In this document: positions 42,399 to 51,307 of the stretch, in pieces
Numbering within the stretch: position 1 is the first letter of the stretch
How the letters are laid out: every line of letters starts with the position of its first letter
Assembly (NCBI RefSeq): GCF_900060185.1
Contig: NZ_FIZY01000037.1
Span: forward strand, 1-54,656
Reading direction: 5' to 3'
Source: Grimontia marina
GTDB lineage: Bacteria; Pseudomonadota; Gammaproteobacteria; Enterobacterales; Vibrionaceae
Length of the DNA: 54,656 nt
Position numbers and translations under genes: made by a program
The notes under the pieces: generated by a model
Databases searched by the model: none
The model's input: only the letters and a program-made list of their open reading frames with translations
Told to the model about the DNA's origin: nothing

Positions 42399-43121
42399 AT
42401 GACGCCAGCTATTGAAACCATTCTCTCTCACCGTTCGATAAGAAAGTTCACCGACCAGCCCATTACGGATGAGCAGCGCAATGCCATCATTGATAGTGCA
42501 CGTGCTGCGTCTACTTCTAGCTTTATTCAATGCACCAGCATTGTTCGGGTTATCGACAAAGAGAAAAGGCAACTTCTGGCTGAATACGCTGGCAATCAGG
42601 CTTATGTTGCCGATGCTGCAGAGTTCTTTGTGTTCTGTGCTGATTTCAACCGCCATTTACAAATCAAGCCGGATGCGCAAGTAGGCTTTGCCGAACAAAC
42701 TTTGATTGGTGCGGTAGACGGCGCATTGATGGCACAAAATGCCCTGATAGCGGCAGAATCTTTAGGCTTGGGTGGCGTGTATATCGGTGGACTTAGAAAC
42801 AACCCTGACAAAGTTGCCAACCTCCTAAAATTGCCTGAGCAGGTGATTCCATTGTTCGGGCTTTGTCTTGGCTATCCAGCCCAAGATCCGGAAGTGAAAC
42901 CACGCTTGCCATCAGAGTTGATCGTTCACACTGATGAGTATTCAGCAATGGATAAAGCTGTTTTGGAAAACTATGACAGTGAGGTGCGCGAGTATTACCG
43001 AACCCGCACTGGCGGCAACAAAGAGATGAGCTGGAGTGAGCAAATTTCCGGGACTCTCAGCAAAGAAGCGCGTCCGTTTTTGAAAGATTTCCTCGAGAGT
43101 AAAGGGTTCAGCACCAAGTAG
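42399..43121 (+). CDS. nfsA: Oxygen-insensitive NADPH nitroreductase NfsA
   Basis: A 240-residue FMN-dependent reductase matching NfsA in length and pattern: ILSHRSIRKFTDQPI at the start, AARAAST-type FMN loop (DSARAASTSSFIQC), LGGVYIGGLRNNP, and FGLCLGYPAQDPEVKPRLP. It reduces nitroaromatics, quinones and similar compounds by two-electron steps. In E. coli, nfsA lies near grxA and ybjL; here an alcohol dehydrogenase and a repeat element intervene. The repeat ends 30 bp upstream of the ATG and probably changes its expression. Confidence 0.93.
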   Translation: MTPAIETILSHRSIRKFTDQPITDEQRNAIIDSARAASTSSFIQCTSIVRVIDKEKRQLLAEYAGNQAYVADAAEFFVFCADFNRHLQIKPDAQVGFAEQTLIGAVDGALMAQNALIAAESLGLGGVYIGGLRNNPDKVANLLKLPEQVIPLFGLCLGYPAQDPEVKPRLPSELIVHTDEYSAMDKAVLENYDSEVREYYRTRTGGNKEMSWSEQISGTLSKEARPFLKDFLESKGFSTK

Positions 43122-43540
43122 TCTTTTCTAAGAAGGTGTCAGTGACCTTGATTTGGTCAGCAAGGCATCAGCCTATCGAAGTCTCATGATAAACCTATCT
43201 ATCGCCCCAATCCTTGATTGCAAAGGGATTCGGGGCAATTGCCTTTCTATACTTCTACACGTTTTGTTACACCCATTGACTAATAAATCACCGCAGAAAA
43301 AACTTTTTTCGCGATAAATAAAAGTAGATGGTGATCACGCTCTCATTCCCTGATAGACTCCGCGCGCTTCTGTCATTCTCATCAAATTTGAAGAATGCCA
43401 AAAATAATTTATATCTTCGCAGTTTTGACTATTAATTCATTAATTTAGTTAATGAGTTACGCGGGGATATTGGGTTGGGTGGCGCAGTAGGGGGCTAATG
43501 CCGGCGACACCTTTTATTAGTGAATTTATTGAGTCGTAAC
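43122..43540. other. Intergenic region, about 419 bp
   Basis: No gene is supported. Near 43204-43236 there is an imperfect GCCCC...GGGGC hairpin that may end nfsA transcription. The AT-rich part from about 43380 (TTAATTCATTAATTTAGTTAATG) and the GC-rich stretch just before 43541 probably carry the promoter and leader of the next gene. Confidence 0.45.
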
Positions 43541-44764
43541 ATGAACAAACTGAACAAAGCTACGGGCGTACTAGCAGCCGGTTTCTTTATCAATATGTGT
43601 ATCGGCATCCTGTACGCGTGGTCTGTATTCAAGCAGTCACTGGTAGAGCAGGGTTGGTCGAACGCAGATGCATCTATGCCTTACACCGTTGCAACCATCT
43701 GTTTTGCACTTTCTCTGCTGGTGGCGGGTAACCTGCAAGACCGTATGGGTCCACGTAAAGTTTTGATCCTGGGTACCATCATGGTGGGTATTGGCATGAT
43801 CGTATCTAGTTTTGCTTCATCTCCTATGACTCTGCTGCTGAGCTTCGGCGTGATCACTGGCTGTGGTATCGGTTTCGGCTACGCGTGTCTGTCTCCAGCA
43901 GCAATGAAGTGGTTCCACCCATCTAAGAAGGGCATGGTTAACGGTCTGATCGCAGCAGGCTTCGGCCTGGCGGCGGTATACCTGGCACCACTGACTTCTA
44001 TGCTGATTGAAGGTTACGGCGTTCAGCAAAGTTTTATGATCCTCGGTGTCGGTATTCTGGCCATCGCTGTACCACTGGCGTGCACCATTAACAACCCACC
44101 TGCGGACTACACGCCAGAAGCACCTGCTGGCTACGTAGCGAAAGCAGGCGCTGGCGACAGCAACATGGGTTGGCGTGAAATGGTTAAGACTCCACAGTTC
44201 TATTCACTGTGGTTGATGTACGCGCTGGCGTCTTCAGCAGGTCTGATGGTGATCGGTAACATCACTTCTATCGCGATCAACCAGTCTGACCTGACTCAAG
44301 TTGCGTTCCTGGTTGTTGTTCTGTCTATCTTCAACTCAGGCGGTCGTGTTGCTGCAGGTATCCTGTCTGACAAGATTGGCGGCCTGAAAACTCTGATGCT
44401 GGCGTTTATCATGCAAGGCATCAATATGATGATGTTCGCTACCTACAACACTGAGTTCACCCTGATGGTTGGTGCGGCTGTTGCAGGCGTAGGTTACGGT
44501 ACACTGTTGGCAGTATTCCCATCTATCACTGCTGACTACTACGGCCTGAAAAACTACGGGGGTAACTACGGCGTGCTTTACACCGCATGGGGTGTGAGTG
44601 GTTTCATTGGTCCTGTTGTTGCTGCAACCGCAGTAGACATGACCGGCAACTACGTGATGGCATACACCATCTGTGCAGCAATGCTGGCTGTAGCAGTTGT
44701 TCTATCTTTCATTACGAAACCAGTGAAAGCAGAAGCAGCAAACGCTCAGAAAGTTGCAGCGTAA
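43541..44764 (+). CDS. OFA-family MFS transporter (oxalate/formate antiporter type)
   Basis: A 407-residue twelve-segment MFS protein. I place the start at ATG 43541 (MNKLNKATGVLAAGFFINMC), where the membrane segment pattern begins; the extra seven residues from 43520 need a rare start and add nothing. The loop motif LQDRMGPRKV and the ILYAWSVFKQSL pattern are those of the OFA family (YhjX and oxalate/formate exchangers). The codon usage is strongly biased to preferred codons, suggesting high expression, for example under certain growth phases. Substrate is a small organic acid but not decidable. A strong terminator follows. Confidence 0.88.
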   Translation: MNKLNKATGVLAAGFFINMCIGILYAWSVFKQSLVEQGWSNADASMPYTVATICFALSLLVAGNLQDRMGPRKVLILGTIMVGIGMIVSSFASSPMTLLLSFGVITGCGIGFGYACLSPAAMKWFHPSKKGMVNGLIAAGFGLAAVYLAPLTSMLIEGYGVQQSFMILGVGILAIAVPLACTINNPPADYTPEAPAGYVAKAGAGDSNMGWREMVKTPQFYSLWLMYALASSAGLMVIGNITSIAINQSDLTQVAFLVVVLSIFNSGGRVAAGILSDKIGGLKTLMLAFIMQGINMMMFATYNTEFTLMVGAAVAGVGYGTLLAVFPSITADYYGLKNYGGNYGVLYTAWGVSGFIGPVVAATAVDMTGNYVMAYTICAAMLAVAVVLSFITKPVKAEAANAQKVAA

Positions 44765-44801
44765 TTGCTAGGGTCAGCAGCCCCTAACGACAAAATATTT
44801 C

Positions 44802-44826
44802 AAAGCCCGCTTCATGCGGGCTTTTT
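44802..44826 (+). terminator. Terminator of the OFA transporter gene
   Basis: Stem GCCCGC / GCGGGC with a TTCAT loop and flanking A and T runs. Confidence 0.9.
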
Positions 44827-45175
44827 CATATCCAGAACTTTTAAATCTCTTCTTTTTTCCCTCTTTTTCGCGTTGGTCATCTCAGTGTTTGATATGAAAA
44901 TCAGAGGTCTGACCTTTGAGCAGAGTTGATAATCTGTTCCATAGGTGAGATTTTCTGAGACATTCTAAAGTCGCAACTTTTTAAGGTTAATTGAACGCTG
45001 TTCTAAATCTGTATCAATAAGTGATTGATAATAAAACGCTGTTCAATAACGTTGATGAATAACTGGTCAGATTTATTGGTATATTTAGGTACCTTTGAAT
45101 AGAAAACACTGTTTGATTGTTCGGTTTTCATTGGCTAGGTTGTGTTCACCACTCGAATACCAGGAGGGTATTAAC
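44827..45175. other. Upstream region of the ECF sigma factor gene
   Basis: About 350 bp without a supported gene. Two identical 10-mers AACGCTGTTC occur at 44994-45003 and 45035-45044, 41 bp apart (about four helical turns), and could be regulator sites. The SD of the sigma gene (AGGAGG) lies just before ATG 45176. Confidence 0.4.
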
Positions 45176-45760
45176 ATGCATTCAGTGGATTCAACCTGTA
45201 TTAAAAACAGTGAGCGTGAACAGATAGCTAGGATTCAGGCGGGGCACCCGTTAGCCCGCAACTACTTCGACCAACTGGTCGCGAGCTACCTGTCACCATT
45301 ACATCGTCGATGCATGGCATGGTTAGGTTGTCCTTATGACGCGGATGACGTGTTGCAAGAAACCTTAGTGCGGAGTTTCCGCTACATCCACGCCTATCGC
45401 GGCGAAGCTGCATTCAGAAGCTGGTTATATGCGATCGCAGACAATCAGTGCAGAAGCTATTTGAAGAAGCGTGCGACACACTCGCAACGTTTTGTCTCTG
45501 ACGAGTTGCAAGAGGAAGTTGGTGTTGAAGAGAAGTGCCCAGTGACATCTGATCAGGGTATTTCAGACTCAGTGCAATCATTGGCGAAAACAGCACAGGA
45601 AATTCTGGTGCTGCGTTTCGAACATGACCTCTCGCTCGACGAAATCAGTAACGTGCTTGGCCTTGGCCTGAGTGCGACGAAAATGCGTCTTTACCGTGCA
45701 ATCGATGCGGCAGAGAAGCATGTACTGAAGAACGAGGAGGCCATGCTTGCAACAGCTTGA
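45176..45760 (+). CDS. ECF-type RNA polymerase sigma factor
   Basis: A 194-residue sigma-70 family protein. ATG 45176 is chosen because AGGAGG is perfectly placed; the earlier ATG 45095 adds an unlikely leader. Region 2 reads YLSPLHRRCMAWLGCPYDADDVLQETLVRSFR, with RSWLYAIADNQCRSYLKKR, and region 4 reads AKTAQEILVLRFEHDLSLDEISNVLGLGLSATKMRLYRAI. There is no adjacent anti-sigma gene: a terminator follows and the next gene is on the other strand. How it is kept inactive is therefore unclear. Confidence 0.9.
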   Translation: MHSVDSTCIKNSEREQIARIQAGHPLARNYFDQLVASYLSPLHRRCMAWLGCPYDADDVLQETLVRSFRYIHAYRGEAAFRSWLYAIADNQCRSYLKKRATHSQRFVSDELQEEVGVEEKCPVTSDQGISDSVQSLAKTAQEILVLRFEHDLSLDEISNVLGLGLSATKMRLYRAIDAAEKHVLKNEEAMLATA

Positions 45761-45788
45761 AGTTCAAATAACAAATCGTGAATAAAAG

Positions 45789-45818
45789 AAAACCGCCAAC
45801 TTGGGCGGTTTTCTTTTT
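45789..45818. terminator. Terminator between the sigma factor gene and sdaA
   Basis: Stem AAAACCGCC / GGCGGTTTT with a short loop and T runs on the plus strand; A runs on the other side allow some action for sdaA, whose stop faces it. Confidence 0.9.
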
Positions 45819-45857
45819 TATGTCTTAAGGTCAGCAGACCCGAGGCACCATACGCGA

Positions 45858-47219
45858 TTAGCAAATCACTTTGATTGCCAGACCACCTTGAGAGGTTTCA
45901 CGGTACTTGGCATTCATGTCTTTACCGGTTTCCAGCATGGTTTCGATAACCTTGTCCAGAGAAACACGTGGCTCAGAAGAGCGGCGCAGCGCCATACGGG
46001 TAGAGTTTATGGCTTTCATAGCAGCAATACCGTTACGCTCGATACATGGAACCTGTACTTGCCCCGCAACAGGGTCACACGTCAGACCCAGGTTGTGCTC
46101 CATGCCGATTTCCGCAGCGATACATACCTGCTGTGGACTACCGCCCATCAGCTCAGCCAGACCTGCTGCAGCCATTGAACAGGCAACACCGACTTCACCC
46201 TGACAACCTACTTCCGCGCCAGAGATGGATGCATTTTGTTTGTATAGACCGCCAATCGCGCCAGAAACCGCAAAGTAGCGGGTGTATTCACGTGGGCTCA
46301 CGGTTTGGATGAACTTGTCATAGTAGGCCAGAACCGCTGGGATGATGCCACACGCGCCATTAGTCGGTGCGGTTACAACACGTCCGCCAGCTGCGTTTTC
46401 TTCGTTAACGGCAAACGCGAACATGTTTACCCAGTCAACCACTGCCATTGGGTCGTTTGAGAACTTCTCAGTGGACAGAAGCTGTTGGCGGAGCGCTGCC
46501 GCACGACGTGGAACACGCAGTGGACCAGGCAGTACACCTTCGTTGTTCATGCCGCGATCCAGACACTCACGCATGGTGCGCCAGACGTTACCGAAGTAGG
46601 TTTCGATTTCATCTTCCGTGTGCATCGCACGCATGTTTGCCATCACAACCGCACTGATTGACAGGCCAGTCTCTTTACAATGGTTCAGCAGTTCTTCCGC
46701 GCTGTTGAATTCATAAGGAACAGCGACTTTATTTTCGTCTTCTTTGCCGAAGTTCTCTTCATCAACAATGAAACCACCGCCGATAGAATAGTAAGTCTTG
46801 GCGTAGGCTTTCTCTTCACCAGACCAAGCAGTAATGGTCATGCCGTTCTCGTGCAGAGGCAGGTTAGTGGTGTGGAAGTTCATACCACCTTCACGCGGGA
46901 AGTCGACAGTGTGAAGCTGGATACCTACTGGTAGACGTTCAGTTTCTTCAACACGCGCGATGAAGCCAGGAATGCTGTCGATATCAACATTCTCTGGAGA
47001 GTTACCCGCCAGACCCATGATGATAGCCACATCAGTGTGGTGACCTTTACCGGTCAGAGACAGAGAACCATAGACATCCACGGTGATCTTGGTGATGTCC
47101 TGCAGTTTCTCCATGCGGGTCAGATCGTCGATGAATGATTTACCGGCTTTCATAGGGCCAACAGTGTGGGAGCTGGAAGGACCTACGCCGATTTTGTAGA
47201 TATCAAAAACGCTGATCAT
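45858..47219 (-). CDS. sdaA: L-serine ammonia-lyase, iron-sulfur type
   Basis: A 453-residue single-chain L-serine deaminase (SdaA/SdaB type), the family's usual 454. The N-terminal part has [22 protein letters not shown]. The Fe-S region has Cys in [14 protein letters not shown], and two more Cys are in the C-terminal part ([36 protein letters not shown]). It converts L-serine to pyruvate and ammonia. It lies 224 bp from, and on the same strand as, the serine transporter gene sdaC upstream, separated by a terminator. Confidence 0.95.
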   Translation of the reverse strand: MISVFDIYKIGVGPSSSHTVGPMKAGKSFIDDLTRMEKLQDITKITVDVYGSLSLTGKGHHTDVAIIMGLAGNSPENVDIDSIPGFIARVEETERLPVGIQLHTVDFPREGGMNFHTTNLPLHENGMTITAWSGEEKAYAKTYYSIGGGFIVDEENFGKEDENKVAVPYEFNSAEELLNHCKETGLSISAVVMANMRAMHTEDEIETYFGNVWRTMRECLDRGMNNEGVLPGPLRVPRRAAALRQQLLSTEKFSNDPMAVVDWVNMFAFAVNEENAAGGRVVTAPTNGACGIIPAVLAYYDKFIQTVSPREYTRYFAVSGAIGGLYKQNASISGAEVGCQGEVGVACSMAAAGLAELMGGSPQQVCIAAEIGMEHNLGLTCDPVAGQVQVPCIERNGIAAMKAINSTRMALRRSSEPRVSLDKVIETMLETGKDMNAKYRETSQGGLAIKVIC

Positions 47220-47381
47220 GTGTCATACCTCAGTCAATGCCCGTGGTTTACGTGGACGGGCATTTGGATTAATTCGTTTATATCCATCCGTGGAGGTGAC
47301 ATATTGCTGAGCCGATATACCCTAGGTTTTGTTGACCTTAAATGTTAGGTATTTACCTTTCCATGGCTCAGTGAAAAAAGC

Positions 47382-47418
47382 AAAAAAGAGCAAGGAATTG
47401 AAGCATCCTTGCTCTTTT
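47382..47418 (-). terminator. Terminator of sdaC
   Basis: Stem AAGAGCAAGGA / TCCTTGCTCTT with a 9-nt loop and a T run on the minus strand, just after the sdaC stop. Confidence 0.9.
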
Positions 47419-47443
47419 GGGGCTGTGCATTCTACACGATTTA

Positions 47444-48709
47444 TTAGGCGATGAAACCGTACATAATCGCTGAAATCGCTACCATACCCATGAAAGTGAC
47501 GAAGATGTTGCTCGCCTTACCGCCGTACTTCTGCATAGACGGTACTTTCTTGATGGCGTACATCGGCATGATGAACAGAATGGTCGCGATGATAGGGCCA
47601 CCCAGTGATTCAATCATACCCAGAATGCTTGGGTTGATGGTTGCAACAATCCAGCTGGTGATGATAACGAATGCCACGGTGAACATATCGATTTTCTTCA
47701 TGTTCACTTGCTTACCGCGAGAGCGCAGTTGCTTGATGATGATACCGTTCAGACCTTCACGTGCACCCATGTAGTGACCGAAGAAAGAAGACACGATAGC
47801 AACGAAGGCAACAACTGGACCCAGGTAAGAGATGAATGGGCTTTCGTGTTTGTTCGCCAGGTAAGACAGAACCGCCAGGTTTTGCGCTTTTGCTTCTGCC
47901 AGATCAGCAGGCGTCAGGCTCAGAACGCAAGAGAACACGAACAGCATAACGAAACCAAGCAGCATGCCCGAGGTGCGGAACAGGATTTGGTTTGATTTAC
48001 GCTCAGCGTTGTCACCGTAGTCGCGGGTCTGTGCCATAGAGAACGCAGAGATCGCAGGGCTGTGGTTGAACGCGAAAACCAGAACTGGGATAGAGATCCA
48101 CAGGGTTGTCATGAAATCACCCGCTGTAGGAATTTGCTGCAGTGCAGACATGTTCCAATCAGGGATCAGGTAGATAGACATGAACAGCAGGATCGCTACC
48201 AGAGGGTAAACCAGGAACTGAGTCACTTTCAGCATCAGTTTCTCACCCGCCAGCATGACTGACATCATACCCATGATAAGGATGATAGACAGAACAGCGC
48301 GTGGCAGAGATTCCATGCCAAGTTGGTTAACCATGAAAGAGTCAACAGTGTTGGTGATACCAACGCCGTAAATCAAAACGATTGGGTAAATCGCGAAAAA
48401 GTAGAGCAGCGTAATGAGTTTACCCGCAGTCGCGCCGAAGTGCTCCTCAACGACTTCGGTGATATCGCTACCTGGCTTCTTAGAAGACAGAACGAAACGT
48501 GCAAGGCCGCGGTGAGCCAGATAAGTCATAGGACCAACCAAGATCGCCAAGGCAACCAGAGGCCAAAAACCGTTTAGGCCAGCGTTAATCGGAAGGAACA
48601 AAATACCTGCACCTACTGCTGTACCAAACAGAGATAGCATCCAGGTGGTATCTTGAGCAGACCACTTCATTTTGTCTGCGCTCGAAGTCGTGTTTGACTG
48701 AGTTTGCAT
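47444..48709 (-). CDS. sdaC: Serine:proton symporter (HAAAP family), SdaC
   Basis: A 421-residue membrane protein of about eleven segments. The family signature is visible at the first segment ([22 protein letters not shown]) and later as [21 protein letters not shown], as in E. coli SdaC (about 429). It imports L-serine with protons for breakdown by the sdaA product. It is upstream of sdaA on the same strand, separated by a terminator, so read-through or separate promoters would coordinate them. The N-terminal polar stretch [14 protein letters not shown] is cytosolic. Confidence 0.93.
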   Translation of the reverse strand: MQTQSNTTSSADKMKWSAQDTTWMLSLFGTAVGAGILFLPINAGLNGFWPLVALAILVGPMTYLAHRGLARFVLSSKKPGSDITEVVEEHFGATAGKLITLLYFFAIYPIVLIYGVGITNTVDSFMVNQLGMESLPRAVLSIILIMGMMSVMLAGEKLMLKVTQFLVYPLVAILLFMSIYLIPDWNMSALQQIPTAGDFMTTLWISIPVLVFAFNHSPAISAFSMAQTRDYGDNAERKSNQILFRTSGMLLGFVMLFVFSCVLSLTPADLAEAKAQNLAVLSYLANKHESPFISYLGPVVAFVAIVSSFFGHYMGAREGLNGIIIKQLRSRGKQVNMKKIDMFTVAFVIITSWIVATINPSILGMIESLGGPIIATILFIMPMYAIKKVPSMQKYGGKASNIFVTFMGMVAISAIMYGFIA

Positions 48710-48908
48710 TGTTTAATCACCAAAAATATACGGAACAGGTCGGGAACTGATGCGTATTGTTTACATTTTTTCACTGCAAACCGTGATGAAGATCATTTTT
48801 GTGGCAACAATATTTCGTGCGACGAATTTATTTGATCTCACTACATTCACATTTTTTATGGTTTAAAAACGTTGTTTAAAGACCTTAAAATAGTTGATGT
48901 ATTAAAAA

Positions 48909-49601
48909 TTAGTTGAGGGAAAGTTGCTGGCTGAGGGCATGAAGTATCTGAGCCGTAACACCCCAGATAAGGCGGTTTTCATAGCTCATGGCGTAGATGT
49001 GATAAGTGTTACCACGAACATGGAAAGGTTGTTTGGTGATGGCGTCGCGTCTCAAAAATTGAGCGAGTGGCACTTCAAAAAGGCTGTGAACCTCATTGGC
49101 ATCCAGTACGGGTGTGTAGTCGGCATCCACAAAAGCGATAACAGGCGTAACAAGATAGCCGCTGACGGTCGGAAGAGGCGCTAAACAGCCAAGAAGATGC
49201 GCTCTGTCAGTGGTGACACCAATTTCTTCTTCCATCTCACGGATTGCCGTTTCGACGATATCAGTATCTGACTCTTCCGCTTTACCGCCGGGGAAGCTAA
49301 TTTGGCCTGGATGATGTTTCAAATGCGTTGCGCGTTTGGTCAACAAGACATGCAGTTCGCCATCACGTTCTGCAAGGGCAATCATCACAGCAGCGGGACG
49401 AAGATCTGTTGATCCTTCCCGACGCATGGCATCGGTCGCACGTTGAATCACGCGCTTGTCGTAATGGTAACTGGGGCTTAGGCTAAAACGTTGTACTAAC
49501 CAATGGCGGGAGAGGGGACGCATCGGGCTTTGGCGAGTCTGATGCGCCAGAATTGCCGGTTGCTGTAGCGAGGTGTTATCCATCCATGGTGTTTTTAACA
49601 T
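48909..49601 (-). CDS. nudL: Coenzyme A pyrophosphatase (Nudix), NudL-like
   Basis: A 230-residue Nudix hydrolase. The Nudix box (G-x5-E-x7-R-E-x2-E-E-x-G) is present as GGKAEESDTDIVETAIREMEEEIGV, and the CoA pyrophosphatase-specific LLTKRATHLKHHPGQISFPGG precedes it, as in YeaB/NudL. It cleaves CoA to phosphopantetheine and 3',5'-ADP. The N-terminal about 35 residues before the domain are longer than usual; M7 is an alternative start. It follows pabB by 36 bp on the same strand, the order pabB-nudL also found in E. coli. Confidence 0.9.
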   Translation of the reverse strand: MLKTPWMDNTSLQQPAILAHQTRQSPMRPLSRHWLVQRFSLSPSYHYDKRVIQRATDAMRREGSTDLRPAAVMIALAERDGELHVLLTKRATHLKHHPGQISFPGGKAEESDTDIVETAIREMEEEIGVTTDRAHLLGCLAPLPTVSGYLVTPVIAFVDADYTPVLDANEVHSLFEVPLAQFLRRDAITKQPFHVRGNTYHIYAMSYENRLIWGVTAQILHALSQQLSLN

Positions 49602-49637
49602 GCGTCCTACCTACTTCTGAATGCGCGGTACCGCCTG

Positions 49638-51008
49638 TTATGAAGACAGCACAGGAAGAATCCGACTGAGCTTGTCGAGTGTTTCCTGATACTCCGATGC
49701 CGCCTCACTGTCTGCGACCACGCCGCCGCCAGCCCAGGCATAAATGTGCTGCTGATGACAGACCAGCGTACGAATCGTAATGCTGGTGTCCATGGTGCCA
49801 CAACGACTCAAGTAGCCAATGCTGCCACAGTAAATGCTGCGTCGATGAGGCTCCAGTTCCTCGATGATTTCCATCGCGCGTACTTTAGGCGCGCCGGTTA
49901 TGGAACCACCGGGGAAACAGGCCCGGAGCAAATCTTCACCGTGCTTATCATCAGAAAGCGTTCCCGTTACGGTACTGACCATGTGATGGACGGCTGGAAA
50001 TGTCTCAATATCAAAAAGTTTAGGTACATTTACCGAACCTGGCGAGGCGACTCGGCCAATATCATTGCGAAGAAGGTCAACAATCATCAGGTTTTCGGCG
50101 CGATCTTTCTGTGCGTTCTTCAGGCAATGGATGTTTGCCGCATCCACTGCCGCGTCGTGGTGACGAGGGCGGGTGCCTTTAATCGGCTTGGTTTCAATCT
50201 CTCTGCCGTGCAGTTGCAAGAAGCGCTCTGGAGAGACGGAAAGAATGGCAGAATCTTCCAAACGAATGAAGCCGGAGAAGGGTGCGCCATTGGTTTTCGC
50301 CAGCTTTTGGTAAGCTTCCCACTCGCTACCCTGATAAGGCGCTTCAAAGCGTTGGGCAAGATTGATTTGGTAACAATCACCCGACTTGAGATACGCCTGC
50401 ACTCGGTCGAACTTCTCTTCATAGGTTTCCGGCGTCATGTTCGCCTGCCATTCACCCTTCAATGAGAATGCTGACGCTTCAGCTGTCTGATGACCTTCCA
50501 GCCATGCCAGTCTGTTTTCACCTTCAGGTTGGATCAGCACCAGCTTTTTCTCTTTATGGTCTGCAATCACTGCCCAGTCATAAATACCCACAGCCATATC
50601 TGGAATGTCGATATCACGGGTCGCCAGCTCAGGCAAAGTTTCTACCTGACGGCCAAGGTCATAAGCGAAATAACCCAAAGCTCCGCCAAGGAATGGCCAA
50701 GGTGCGATAGGCTCAGTGCGAGGTAAAAGGGAAAGCTGAAGTGCGTGCAACTCCTCGAACGGATCCGTCTCGCTGGATGCAGTGCGACCGTCACGATACC
50801 AAATGCGGTTGATGCCGTTTTCACTGCAAAGCGTCGCGATGGGGTCGGCCACAAGAATATCAAAGCGGTTATCCGGATGTTTTTCCGCTGCAGACTGCAG
50901 CAGCATTGCCCAAGGTTGGGATTCAATACGGGAAAAAAGCGACGTGAGTGCTGATGGCGAGTACTCAAGAAACTGCAGAGTGATAGGCATTCGTCTCGAT
51001 TCGGTCAT
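49638..51008 (-). CDS. pabB: Aminodeoxychorismate synthase component I
   Basis: A 456-residue chorismate-utilising enzyme (anthranilate synthase-I/PabB family), about the length of E. coli PabB (453). Motifs include GALGYFAYDLGR, CYQINLAQRF, the catalytic KGTRPR (with the PabB-type Lys), DLLRNDIGRV, FPGGSITGAPKVRAMEII, and AGGGVVADS. With PabA it turns chorismate and glutamine into aminodeoxychorismate for folate. It is co-oriented with nudL, which follows after 36 bp. The start may be ATG 51008 or 50990. Confidence 0.93.
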   Translation of the reverse strand: MTESRRMPITLQFLEYSPSALTSLFSRIESQPWAMLLQSAAEKHPDNRFDILVADPIATLCSENGINRIWYRDGRTASSETDPFEELHALQLSLLPRTEPIAPWPFLGGALGYFAYDLGRQVETLPELATRDIDIPDMAVGIYDWAVIADHKEKKLVLIQPEGENRLAWLEGHQTAEASAFSLKGEWQANMTPETYEEKFDRVQAYLKSGDCYQINLAQRFEAPYQGSEWEAYQKLAKTNGAPFSGFIRLEDSAILSVSPERFLQLHGREIETKPIKGTRPRHHDAAVDAANIHCLKNAQKDRAENLMIVDLLRNDIGRVASPGSVNVPKLFDIETFPAVHHMVSTVTGTLSDDKHGEDLLRACFPGGSITGAPKVRAMEIIEELEPHRRSIYCGSIGYLSRCGTMDTSITIRTLVCHQQHIYAWAGGGVVADSEAASEYQETLDKLSRILPVLSS

Positions 51009-51307
51009 TTTCGTGTTTTTGTGATCGGCATTGAAGCGTCGGTTGGCGCTAAATCGGCCGTAAGAGTATCATAATCGTGGCTTTTAAAGCTAAGTTTGGA
51101 AAGTGAAAAATCAAGCGGCGAAAAGTCATTCGCCCAATCAAGGACGCGAGAGGGTCGCTTCTCTGGCAAAGCTGCCGAATAAGAGAAAGCGGCCTACTAT
51201 TTTGTAATACCTATTCGTAATACAAAGCTCGACTGGAAGCACTGTTTAGCCCGCATTGATAAGTGAGCGAACAGCGCCAAGGAATCATAAAAATTAAAGA
51301 GGCAACT

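Noticed and set aside
51180-51240. Repeated GTAATAC near the fumarase promoter
   Set aside because: Two 7-mers 13 bp apart could be chance and fit no operator I can name.
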